From: Bryobacterales bacterium | Lineage (GTDB): Bacteria > Acidobacteriota > Terriglobia > Bryobacterales > Bryobacteraceae | DNA: 39,377 nt | Assembly: GCA_025462965.1 (NCBI GenBank) | Contig: JAOAPQ010000068.1 | Span: forward strand, 1 to 39,377 | Direction: 5' to 3' | Part shown: in pieces, positions 24,449 through 31,606 of the stretch | Layout of the letters: every line of letters begins with the position of its first letter | Numbering within the stretch: position 1 is the stretch's first letter | Notes under the pieces: model-generated | Seen by the model: the letters and a program-made list of their open reading frames with translations, nothing else | What the model was told of the DNA's origin: nothing | Databases searched by the model: none | Position numbers and translations under genes: made by a program

Positions 24449-24564
24449 AACATTTCCGTGGGTACGATTGCCCCCGTCCGGCAAGGCCGCCGGGACACCC
24501 GGCTTGGGGATTTCCGTAAATATCCACAGCCTATCCACACAAGACAGGATACCCCGGAAATGTT
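24449..24564. promoter_or_regulatory. 10-bp inverted repeats flanking two DnaA-box-like sites upstream of dnaB
   Basis: AACATTTCCG (24449-24458) and CGGAAATGTT (24555-24564) are perfect inverted copies about 96 bp apart. Between them are ATATCCACA (24520-24528) and CTATCCACA (24531-24539), each one mismatch from the DnaA box TTATCCACA, on the same strand and 11 bp apart, one helical turn. The 252-bp gap between the divergent dnaB and 24645 genes otherwise shows nothing recognised. Confidence 0.45.
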
Positions 24565-24644
24565 CTGGCTCACCCGCCGGGCGGACCGCGGGCGCCGAAT
24601 GGCACGGCATGTGCAACAATGGCGGGAATACGTGAAAGGATCGC

Positions 24645-24944
24645 GTGAGCGCACCCACCAATACTCCTTTTGATAGCATCGAAGGTTCTCACCGCTATAT
24701 CGCGATGCTCTTTGAAGTGATCGAAGAAGCACAGGCGGACGTGGAAACGGAGATCGGAATTGCCATTGACGAGCGTGCTGGCCGCCGTAAGGAAGCCTTG
24801 CAGATCGTGGCATTCAATCTGAACAAACTGGCATCCCACATGATCGCCAGCCGCCGCATCCTCAATGACTTGCGCACGCTTCAGCGTTTGCTGCTGGAAG
24901 AACGTCCTCAGGCGGAAGTTCTGGTCAAACGCGCGGCGGAGTAA
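24645..24944 (+). CDS. Small helical hypothetical protein
   Basis: A 99-residue soluble protein, mostly alpha-helical by eye, with no signal peptide, cysteine or membrane segment. The middle (EEAQADVETEIGIAIDERAG and ALQIVAFNLNKLASHMIASR) and the C-terminus (ILNDLRTLQRLLLEERPQAE) suggest a helical hairpin or dimeric coiled coil. I do not recognise a family. The GTG at 24645 has AAAGGA about 5 bases upstream. It is divergent from dnaB and upstream of the CarD-family gene, from which it is separated by a hairpin and a strong promoter, so it is probably its own transcript. Confidence 0.7.
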   Translation: MSAPTNTPFDSIEGSHRYIAMLFEVIEEAQADVETEIGIAIDERAGRRKEALQIVAFNLNKLASHMIASRRILNDLRTLQRLLLEERPQAEVLVKRAAE

Positions 24945-24949
24945 TCGCA

Positions 24950-24978
24950 CACCTCCCAGAGGTGGTATTGCGTATTTT
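24950..24978 (+). terminator. Possible rho-independent terminator after the 24645-24944 gene
   Basis: CACCTC-CCA-GAGGTG (24950-24964) forms a 6-bp GC-rich stem 6 bp after the stop codon, followed at a distance by a short T run (gtatttttg, to 24978). The loop is tight and the T run is offset, so the call is moderate. Confidence 0.4.
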
Positions 24979-25079
24979 TGAAGTCTGTGACGGACGTCAG
25001 AAACGGCAGCAAAGTTTTTGAAACTTTTCGTGCCAATGTGCCGAACCGACCGTTTTTAGCCCCTCCGGTTGTACTGCGC

Positions 25080-25108
25080 TTGACATTAAAATGTCTTAGG
25101 CCTACTAT
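25080..25108 (+). promoter_or_regulatory. Sigma-70-type promoter of the CarD-family gene
   Basis: TTGACA (25080-25085), an exact -35 consensus, a 17-bp spacer, then TACTAT (25103-25108), a near-consensus -10 box. Transcription would start near 25115 and give a leader of about 65 bases before the ATG at 25180. This is the clearest promoter in the window. Confidence 0.75.
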
Positions 25109-25179
25109 GAAGCGGTTGTAATACTCGCTTCACAAATAGCAACTGACCGCCGGTGTTAAGCAAAGTGGGGGCTCCTCGT

Positions 25180-25689
25180 ATGACCTTCGAGATCGGTGAA
25201 AAAGTGGTGTATCCCAACCAAGGGGTTGGGACCATCGAAAACATCAGCGCCCGTTCGTTCGGGACGCAATTTGAGAAGTTTTATCTACTCCGCCTGGTTT
25301 ATACCAGTATGACCGTGATGGTCCCGTTTTCAAACGTCGGGAACATCGGGTTGCGGAAAATAACCAAGACAACTGAGATCAACCGCGTGCTGAACTATCT
25401 GGCCACGGGCGAATGCACCAACTGCAGCGATTGGAAAAATCGGTTTCGTTTGAACAGCGACAAAATGCAGAGTGGAAACCTTCTGCAAATTGCCGAAGTT
25501 CTCAAGGGACTCCTGATTCTGCAGGCGGATAAACCGCTTTCGTTCCGTGAAAAGAAGATGTTGGAGCGAGCCCGCCACATGTTGGTTTCGGAACTGTCCA
25601 TAGCCAAGGGAATCGCTCAGGCGGAAGCGACCGCCACCTTGCAGAAGACGCTTTCCAAGGCCAATCTGGTCCTGCCGGAAGTTGCGTAA
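25180..25689 (+). CDS. CarD-family transcriptional regulator
   Basis: A 169-residue protein. The N-terminal RNA-polymerase-interacting Tudor-like domain (1-60) starts MTFEIGEKVVYPNQGVGTIE and has FYLLRLVYTSMTVMVPFSNV, typical of CarD/CdnL. The C-terminal helical DNA-binding domain (about 65-150) includes the WKNRFRLNSDKMQSGNLLQI and LSFREKKMLERARHMLVSEL helices. CarD binds the polymerase beta subunit and stabilises open complexes at housekeeping and rRNA promoters. The ATG at 25180 was chosen over a GTG at 25153 because it gives the family's normal N-terminus. Two Cys (ECTNCSDW) in the linker are unusual and could bind metal or sense redox state. The cytochrome oxidase operon starts 64 bp downstream. 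Confidence 0.9.
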   Translation: MTFEIGEKVVYPNQGVGTIENISARSFGTQFEKFYLLRLVYTSMTVMVPFSNVGNIGLRKITKTTEINRVLNYLATGECTNCSDWKNRFRLNSDKMQSGNLLQIAEVLKGLLILQADKPLSFREKKMLERARHMLVSELSIAKGIAQAEATATLQKTLSKANLVLPEVA

Positions 25690-25753
25690 TAGCCATCGCC
25701 CGCGGACTAGCCAAGCGGGGTGCCTATACTGGTAGGGGTCTTGTGTCCCTGTC

Positions 25754-26485
25754 ATGGTACTAGGTTCTCTGCTCGGCGCGCTGGTGGTTGTGGCTTGTAC
25801 TCTGTTCCTGCACCCGCCGGCATGGTTCCCCTCAGCCATCACCCTTGCAGGTCAGCAATATGATCGCCAGTTTCTGCTAACGTTGTGGGTTTCTGCACTT
25901 ATCTTCCTGATCGCTCACCTTTTCCTGATCTCCCTCACTCTTCCCTTTCGCCGCAAGGTGCTTCACCCCCGCTTCGAATTCGTCTGGACCTTCATCGCCG
26001 TCCTCCTCTTTTCCGGCCTCGCGCTGACCGGAACACGCATTTGGGCAGGCGTCCGCACTGATCCGATTCCGCCCGGTGCCGTACGCGTCGAAGTGCTGGC
26101 CCACCAGTTCGCCTGGAGTTTCCGCTCCCCCGGCCCCGACGGCAAATTCGGACGCACAGCTCTGAAATACGTCAACGATCCCGCCGGCAACCCATTTGGC
26201 GTCGACCCTTCCGATCCGGCCGGCCGCGATGACGTCACCACCGCCACTCTAACGGTTCCCGCCGGGCGCGACATCATCCTCATGCTTCGCTCCCGCGACG
26301 TCATCCACGATTTCTTCGTACGCGAGCTCCGCCTCAAGCAGGACGCCGTCCCCGGCATGGATATCCCGTATCGTTTCCGCGCCGACATTCCGGGCATTTA
26401 CGAGATCGCATGCTCCGAACTCTGCGGTCTCGGTCACAGCCAGATGCGCAGCACCCTCGCAGTCGTCCGCGAAGCCGTGCGCTGA
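25754..26485 (+). CDS. coxB: Cytochrome c oxidase subunit II
   Basis: A 243-residue subunit II. An N-terminal hydrophobic segment and two transmembrane helices (about 40-62 and 76-96) precede the cupredoxin domain. The binuclear CuA ligands are complete: His185 (RDVIHDFFV) and the C-terminal cluster CSELCGLGHSQM (Cys220, Glu222, Cys224, His228, Met231). The aromatic electron-entry patch is reduced to AHQFAWSF. The CuA centre takes electrons from cytochrome c and passes them to haem a in subunit I. No c-haem domain is fused at the C-terminus. The gene begins the oxidase operon, 8 bp before subunit I. A TATACT at 25725-25730 is a possible -10 box without a good -35. Confidence 0.93.
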   Translation: MVLGSLLGALVVVACTLFLHPPAWFPSAITLAGQQYDRQFLLTLWVSALIFLIAHLFLISLTLPFRRKVLHPRFEFVWTFIAVLLFSGLALTGTRIWAGVRTDPIPPGAVRVEVLAHQFAWSFRSPGPDGKFGRTALKYVNDPAGNPFGVDPSDPAGRDDVTTATLTVPAGRDIILMLRSRDVIHDFFVRELRLKQDAVPGMDIPYRFRADIPGIYEIACSELCGLGHSQMRSTLAVVREAVR

Positions 26486-26493
26486 CTCTGCCC

Positions 26494-28146
26494 ATGCTGT
26501 TCGCCCGCAACCACCGCACCATCGGCCTTCAATACTTCTTCCTCTCGCTCGGCTCCGTAGTGCTGGGCCTCGTGCTTTCTTTGCTGATGCGCTTCCACCT
26601 GGTCCATCCGGAATCCACACTTCCGGGCGTGGGCGACATCCCGCCCGAACTTTACCTCGCCTTTCTCACGATGCACGGCACTCTGATGGTGTTTTTTGTC
26701 CTCACCTTGGCGCCGCAGGCGGCTTTCGGTAATCTGTTCCTCACCGCGCAACTCGGTACGGAGGAAATGGCTTTTCCGATCCTCAACATGCTTTCTTTCT
26801 GGACCACGGCGCTCTCGCTCGCCATCATGGTCCTCGCTTTCTTCGCGACCGGCGGCGGACCGCTCTCCGGGTGGACCGCCTATCCGCCCCTGAGCGCCGC
26901 TGGCGGCGTCGCCGGACCCGGCCAGGGCGCTGGACAAACGCTCTGGCTCATCGCCATCGCCGTCTTCTGCCTCGCGACGCTGATGAGCGCGATCAACTTC
27001 ATCACCACCACCATCGAACTTCGCGCGCCCGGCATGTCCCTCATGCGCATGCCGCTCACCTGCTGGAACTGGTTCATCACTGCCATCCTCAGCTTGCTGG
27101 CCTTCTCCGTCCTGTTGCCCTCCGTCCTTCTGCTCTTGGCGGACCGGCTCGCCGGAACCAGTTTCTTTCTCCCCTCCGGCCTTCTCATTGCGGATCAGGC
27201 GCTCCCGAACCAGGGTGGTTCGCCGCTGCTCTGGGAACACCTTTTCTGGTTCTTCGGACATCCGGAGGTGTATATCGCAATCCTCCCTGGAATGGCGGTC
27301 GTCTCGCACGTTATTGCGACCTTCTCCCGCCGCCCTGTCTTCGGCTACCGCGCCATGGTCTACGCCGCCCTCTCGATCGGCTTCCTCGGACTCCTCGTCT
27401 GGGGCCACCACATGTTCATCAGCGGCATCAATCCCTATTCCGCCATCGCATTCTCCGTGCTGACTTTGATCATCGCCGTGCCGTCTTCCATCAAGACGCT
27501 GAACTGGATCGCGACCGCATGGGGCGGGGAACTGCGCCTGACCACTTCCATGCTCTTCGCGCTCGGGTTCGTATCGTTATTTATTACCGGCGGATTGAGC
27601 GGCTTATTCCTTGGCCAGCCGGTCCTAGACCAGTACTTCCACGACACCACTTTTGTCGTGGCGCATTTTCATATCATCATGGGTGTAGCCGCCATCTTCG
27701 GCATCTTCGCGGCCACCTTTTACTGGTTTCCTCTCATGTTCGGCAGAATGCTCAACGAAAGGCTCGGGAAGCTGCACTTCTACCTCACCTTCATCGGCGC
27801 TTACGCCATCTTTCTCCCGATGCACTTCACGGGTTTCGCCGGCAATCCCCGCCGCTACGCCGATCTGACAAGTTTTCAGTTCCTCGCACCCCTTCTTCCC
27901 ATCCATGTATGGATGACCGACGCCGCCTACTTGACGGCAGCCGTGCAGGTCCTCTTTCTGGTGAACCTCTTCTGGAGCATGAAAAGAGGCGCTCCCGCTG
28001 TCCGTAATCCCTGGCAGGCCACCACGCTCGAGTGGGCGCAGGGCCCCGTCGGCGTGGTGTATCGCGGACCTTGCGATTACGGCGTCACCGGGACAGCGAA
28101 GGACTATCTGATGCAACACGAGGCGGAGCCATGCCCGAAACCCTGA
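26494..28146 (+). CDS. coxA: Cytochrome c oxidase subunit I
   Basis: A 550-residue, twelve-helix catalytic subunit that reduces O2 to water and pumps protons. Ligands are in place: His61 and His393 for haem a, His391 for haem a3, and His256, His305 and His306 for CuB; Tyr260 in GHPEVY would form the His-Tyr crosslink and Glu258 is the D-channel terminal Glu of A1-type enzymes. At the D-channel mouth the usual Asp (PDMAFPRMNN) is Glu91 here (TEEMAFPILNM) and the second Asn is lost, a notable variation. The ATG at 26494 was chosen over an upstream in-frame ATG inside coxB. Its end overlaps the first subunit III gene by 16 bp. Confidence 0.95.
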   Translation: MLFARNHRTIGLQYFFLSLGSVVLGLVLSLLMRFHLVHPESTLPGVGDIPPELYLAFLTMHGTLMVFFVLTLAPQAAFGNLFLTAQLGTEEMAFPILNMLSFWTTALSLAIMVLAFFATGGGPLSGWTAYPPLSAAGGVAGPGQGAGQTLWLIAIAVFCLATLMSAINFITTTIELRAPGMSLMRMPLTCWNWFITAILSLLAFSVLLPSVLLLLADRLAGTSFFLPSGLLIADQALPNQGGSPLLWEHLFWFFGHPEVYIAILPGMAVVSHVIATFSRRPVFGYRAMVYAALSIGFLGLLVWGHHMFISGINPYSAIAFSVLTLIIAVPSSIKTLNWIATAWGGELRLTTSMLFALGFVSLFITGGLSGLFLGQPVLDQYFHDTTFVVAHFHIIMGVAAIFGIFAATFYWFPLMFGRMLNERLGKLHFYLTFIGAYAIFLPMHFTGFAGNPRRYADLTSFQFLAPLLPIHVWMTDAAYLTAAVQVLFLVNLFWSMKRGAPAVRNPWQATTLEWAQGPVGVVYRGPCDYGVTGTAKDYLMQHEAEPCPKP

Positions 28147-28787
28147 CCACCACGCAGGCCGGCCACGGGAGCCTCCCGCCCATCGATGAAGACCCGTTCC
28201 GCTGGGACGGCGACGGCGATGGCAACGGCCCAAACGAGCGCGGCGCGTCCCGCAAGACTTCCCTGATCGGCCTCGTCGTCATGATGTGCGCCAGCGTCAT
28301 GACTTTCGCCGCCCTGGCCAGTGCTCTCGTCGTGCGGCGCGGCATGGGCAACGATTGGTCGAAGATGCCGCTGCCCTGGATCCTGTGGCCGAACACCGCC
28401 GCGCTCCTGGTCTCGAGTGTCGTGCTCGATGTTGCGCGCCGCCTGCTCAATCACGGAAAGCGGATGGCGTTCAATTGGGTCTGGTCCGCCGGAACGCTGC
28501 TGGGCTCCTGTTTTCTCGCGGGCCAGATTATCGCCTGGCGCGAGCTCAACGCCCGAGGTTACTTCGTCGCCGCCAACCCCAGCAACGGCTTCTTCTACAT
28601 CATGACCTGGACCCATGCGGCGCACGCCATCGGAGGTCTCATCGCGCTCATCTGGGTCGCGGTGATGGCGCTCCGTTTCCGCTTCGGTCCCAGCCGTCGC
28701 ACCTTTATGTTGGTGAGCCTGGTCTTCTGGCACTTCCTCGACGTACTCTGGGTACTGCTCATGTTGCTGTTCGTGTACTACGGATGA
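28131..28787 (+). CDS. Cytochrome c oxidase subunit III-like protein (first copy)
   Basis: A 218-residue membrane protein with an acidic, Gly/Asp-rich cytoplasmic N-terminus (to about 40) and five predicted helices. The fourth helix THAAHAIGGLIALIWVAVMA and the last one, SLVFWHFLDVLWVLLMLLFV, match subunit III of haem-copper oxidases, with the HFLDVLW motif and the TWTHAAHA histidines. Subunit III stabilises the catalytic core and proton uptake. The ATG at 28131 overlaps subunit I by 16 bp, and the stop overlaps the next gene as ATGA, so the set is tightly coupled. Confidence 0.87.
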   Translation: MPETLTTTQAGHGSLPPIDEDPFRWDGDGDGNGPNERGASRKTSLIGLVVMMCASVMTFAALASALVVRRGMGNDWSKMPLPWILWPNTAALLVSSVVLDVARRLLNHGKRMAFNWVWSAGTLLGSCFLAGQIIAWRELNARGYFVAANPSNGFFYIMTWTHAAHAIGGLIALIWVAVMALRFRFGPSRRTFMLVSLVFWHFLDVLWVLLMLLFVYYG

Positions 28788-29356
28788 ACGCCCGCGAACT
28801 CTTGCGCGGCGTGGTCCGTACGCGCCGCCAGCGCGCCATGTTCCTTTGCCTGTGCGCGGACGGGGTCGTCTTCCTGGCGCTCTTCACTGCATACATCTAT
28901 CTGCGCGTACATTCCACCGAGTGGCCGGTCGCGCTCCACTTCGCCTCCGGCCTCATGGCCTTCGCGATGACCCTGTTTACGGTTTGCGGCAGCTTCACGA
29001 TGGCCGTCGCCGCCCGCGAGCAGCGGAAAGGCAACGAAGTGATCGCAGTCCGCCTGATCCTCGCGACCATCGCGCTATTCGGCACGTTCCTGCTCCTTGA
29101 CGCCATGGAGTGGGCACGGCTGCTCCTCTTCGAGCGGGTCTCGATCTCGACCGCCTTCGGCTCCACATTCTTTGCCTTGTCCGGCTACCACGCTTTACAC
29201 GTTCTGGTGGCGCTTTTCTATATGGCCGCGGTAGCGGGTAGAATCAAGCGGAGTGATGTCGGAGCATGCGCCCTCTTCGTTCACTTTACGAATCTCGTAT
29301 GGTTGGCGCTCTTCGTCGGGCTCTATCTTTCGAATGCGGATCTGAAGGGTCTGTGA
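28784..29356 (+). CDS. Cytochrome c oxidase subunit III-like protein (second, divergent copy)
   Basis: A 190-residue, five-helix protein also of the subunit III fold: helix 2 HFASGLMAFAMTLFTVCGSF, a middle helix with FLLLDAMEWARLL, the paired GYHALHVLVALFYMAA and final FVHFTNLVWLALFVGLYL, where VHFTNLVWLALF corresponds to the HFVDxVW motif with Asn in place of Asp. It is much diverged from the gene just before it, so the two are not a recent duplication. It may be subunit III proper with the first copy an accessory, or the reverse. The start overlaps the previous stop (ATGA) and the stop overlaps the next start (GTGA). Confidence 0.85.
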   Translation: MNARELLRGVVRTRRQRAMFLCLCADGVVFLALFTAYIYLRVHSTEWPVALHFASGLMAFAMTLFTVCGSFTMAVAAREQRKGNEVIAVRLILATIALFGTFLLLDAMEWARLLLFERVSISTAFGSTFFALSGYHALHVLVALFYMAAVAGRIKRSDVGACALFVHFTNLVWLALFVGLYLSNADLKGL

Positions 29357-29520
29357 ATCTGCTCCTGGCCCAGTGCGTCATGTGCAACCGCACCGCCGCC
29401 GCGCAGCAGGCCGCTCGCGCTGGCGTTCTGAATTCCGGTATATTGATCCTTCTGATTCCGCCTATCCTGATCCTTGGCGGGTTACTCTGGCTGGCCTACA
29501 CTCGCCAAAGAAATGAATAG
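29353..29520 (+). CDS. Small membrane protein with N-terminal CxxC, end of oxidase operon
   Basis: A 55-residue protein that starts with the GTG at 29353, overlapping the previous TGA. The N-terminus has LLLAQCVMCNRTAAAQQA with Cys8 and Cys11 in a CxxC pair, and one helix (GILILLIPPILILGGLLWLA) spans the membrane, leaving a short basic tail. Small proteins of this form are found next to oxidase genes in several phyla, but I know no assigned function. A role in copper delivery or oxidase assembly is conceivable because of the CxxC (inference). The stop overlaps the first codons of the next gene. Confidence 0.72.
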   Translation: MNLLLAQCVMCNRTAAAQQAARAGVLNSGILILLIPPILILGGLLWLAYTRQRNE

Positions 29521-31033
29521 GATGTTCCCGAAACTCTCGCTCGCTCTCGCACTCGTCCTGGCCGCCGCCGCACAAACTCCCGGCGGCAATATCCCAACCC
29601 TCTTCGTAGCCGGCGACTCCACCGCTAACAACAGCGCCGCAGGCCAGCAAGGCTGGGCCGACCCCTTCGCCGCCTATTTCGACCCCGCCAAAATCCACGT
29701 CGCGAACCGCGCCCGTGCCGGCCGCAGCAGCCGCACCTTTCAGACCGAAGGCCTCTGGGACAAAATCCTCGCGGAAATGAAACCCGGCGATTTCGTCCTC
29801 ATCCAGTTCGGCCACAACGATGGCGGCCCTCCCGATAAAGATCGCGCCCGCGGTTCGCTCCCCGGTACCGGTGACGAGACGAAAGAAGTCACCATGCCGG
29901 ACGGCGCGAAAGAAATCGTCCATACCTACGGCTGGTACATGACCAGGTTCATCACGGACACCAAAGCCAAAGGCGCAACGCCCGTCGTGCTCTCGCTCAC
30001 CGTCCGCAACATCTGGACCAATGGAAAGGTCGAGCGCGGCTCCGGCCAGTTCAACAAATGGGCCGCCGAGGTGGCCGAATCGCAGCATGTGCCGTTCGTC
30101 GACGTAACGCGCATCATCGCCGATCGCTATGAACAGATGGGCGAGGACAAGACGAAAGCGTTCTTCCCGGGCGACCACACCCACACCAATCCGGCCGGGG
30201 CGGATTTCAATGCCGCTGCCGTTGTGGCCGGTCTTCGCGCCATCGAGAACAGTCCCTTTACTGCCAGCTTCTCGGCCAAGACCGCGACCCGTTCTCTCAA
30301 TCTCCCGGAACCAAAAGATCCCAATCTCCCCACCCTGTTCCTAATCGGCGATTCCACAGTTCGTAACGGCCGCGGCGATGGCGCAAACGGCCAGTGGGGC
30401 TGGGGCGAGCCGCTGGTGCGCTATTTCGACGCCGCGAAAATCAACGTGGTCAACCGCGCTGTGGGCGGTCTCAGCAGCCGCACGTATCTCACCGACGGCC
30501 ATTGGGACAAGGTTATGGCCATGCTGAAACCGGGTGACTTCGTTATGATGCAGTTCGGTCACAACGACAACGGACCGCTGGACGATGTCGACCGCGCCCG
30601 GGGCACCATCAAAGGCGCGGGTGAAGAGACGCGCGAGATTTACAATCCCATCCACGTGCAACATGAAGTGGTCCACACTTACGGCTGGTATCTGCGCAAG
30701 TTCATCACGGATGCGAAGGCCAAAGGCGCCACGCCCATCGTCTGCTCGCTCGTCCCGCGGAAGATCTGGAAGGAAGGCAAGATCGTCCGGGCCTCCGCCG
30801 ATTATGGGAAGTGGGCGGCCGACGTCGCGAAATCCGAAGGCGTCGTATTCATCGATTTGAACGAAATCATCGCCCGCCGTTATGATCAACTGGGCGCAGA
30901 AAAGGTCGAGCCGCTTTTCGCCGATCCGCACACCCACACCAGCCGCGCTGGCGCCGAGCTAAACGCCGAATGCGTGATCTCCGGTCTGAAAGCTTTGCCC
31001 AAAGATCCGCTAACCTCCTACTTCGCGAAATAG
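29513..31033 (+). CDS. Secreted tandem SGNH esterase (rhamnogalacturonan acetylesterase-like, CE12 type)
   Basis: A 506-residue exported protein (signal peptide to about residue 20) with two complete SGNH domains in tandem. Domain 1 (about 25-250) has TLFVAGDSTANN (Ser36), QFGHND (Asn102) and GDHTHTNPAG; domain 2 (about 270-500) has TLFLIGDSTVRNG (Ser281), QFGHNDNG and ADPHTHTSRAG. Both also have VHTYGWY and AKGATPVV/IV motifs of the rhamnogalacturonan acetylesterase group that deacetylate pectin-type polysaccharides. All catalytic residues appear present in both halves. The ATG at 29513 overlaps the stop of the upstream small gene; another ATG at 29522 is possible. It is probably not functionally tied to the oxidase operon despite the overlap. 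The true substrate is unknown. Confidence 0.88.
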   Translation: MNRMFPKLSLALALVLAAAAQTPGGNIPTLFVAGDSTANNSAAGQQGWADPFAAYFDPAKIHVANRARAGRSSRTFQTEGLWDKILAEMKPGDFVLIQFGHNDGGPPDKDRARGSLPGTGDETKEVTMPDGAKEIVHTYGWYMTRFITDTKAKGATPVVLSLTVRNIWTNGKVERGSGQFNKWAAEVAESQHVPFVDVTRIIADRYEQMGEDKTKAFFPGDHTHTNPAGADFNAAAVVAGLRAIENSPFTASFSAKTATRSLNLPEPKDPNLPTLFLIGDSTVRNGRGDGANGQWGWGEPLVRYFDAAKINVVNRAVGGLSSRTYLTDGHWDKVMAMLKPGDFVMMQFGHNDNGPLDDVDRARGTIKGAGEETREIYNPIHVQHEVVHTYGWYLRKFITDAKAKGATPIVCSLVPRKIWKEGKIVRASADYGKWAADVAKSEGVVFIDLNEIIARRYDQLGAEKVEPLFADPHTHTSRAGAELNAECVISGLKALPKDPLTSYFAK

Positions 31034-31086
31034 TGGGGCAGGCTCGTTTTTTCCTCACCTGAATTCAAGGGACACAACGGACACGC

Positions 31087-31606
31087 GGCGATAGCGCCGT
31101 GGTGTGGGGTGCGGGGCCCATCGGGCTTCTTACCATCGCGGTATTGAAGCTCTTCGGAGCGCCACGCGTTTGGCGGTCGAACCCCTCGCCCATCGCCGCG
31201 AATTTGCCCGCGCGTCAGGCGTTGACGACGTATTGGATATCGCCCCGCCTATTCCCCGCGGGCCGACATCGCTTTCGATTGCGCCTCGAAGGACAACTCC
31301 GTCAACCAATGTCTTGCTGCGCTGAAAGGCTTCGGCCGCCTGGTGCTTACAGGTATCCATTCCGATCACAGCGTAAATCTGGACGACCATCTGATGCGCC
31401 GTTCCGAGTTGAAGCTCTTCAGTGTCCGCCGATCGAATGACGAATCGAATGACGCGCGCGATTTGCTAGAACAACACGGGCGACTCTTTGCGCCAATCCT
31501 CACCCATCAGCGGCCGATTACTCAGATCAATGAAGCCTTCGCGCTAAACGAAAGGTACGGCGATGGCGTCGGCAAGATGCTGGTCATTCCGGACGGGCCG
31601 GAATAA
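31087..31606 (+). pseudogene. Remnant of a zinc-type alcohol dehydrogenase (N-terminus lost, frameshifted)
   Basis: Three reading frames in order give the C-terminal part of a medium-chain dehydrogenase: GDSAVVWGAGPIGLLTIAVL and KLFGA (the NAD-binding glycine motif), then VEPLAHRREFARASGVDDVL after one shift, then ADIAFDCASKDNSVNQCLAA with LKGFGRLVLTGIHSDHSVN and LLEQHGRLFAPILTHQRPIT to GDGVGKMLVIPDG. The N-terminal zinc-binding domain (about 150 residues) is absent, and at least two frameshifts occur. The 3' end overlaps the lactonase gene on the other strand by 23 bp. It is not a copy of the intact tdh at 36343. Confidence 0.8.

Noticed and set aside
24393-24644. Possible chromosomal replication origin next to dnaB
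   Set aside because: Only two imperfect DnaA boxes and no AT-rich region; kept only as possible DnaA regulation of dnaB.
26434-27411. 325-codon minus-strand frame opposite the cytochrome oxidase subunit I gene
   Set aside because: It is charged, Glu/Arg-rich low-complexity sequence caused by codon bias on the opposite strand; the sense frame is clearly coxA.
31034-31086. T-run (31049-31054) after the tandem esterase as a rho-independent terminator
   Set aside because: I found no convincing stem immediately before the six T residues.
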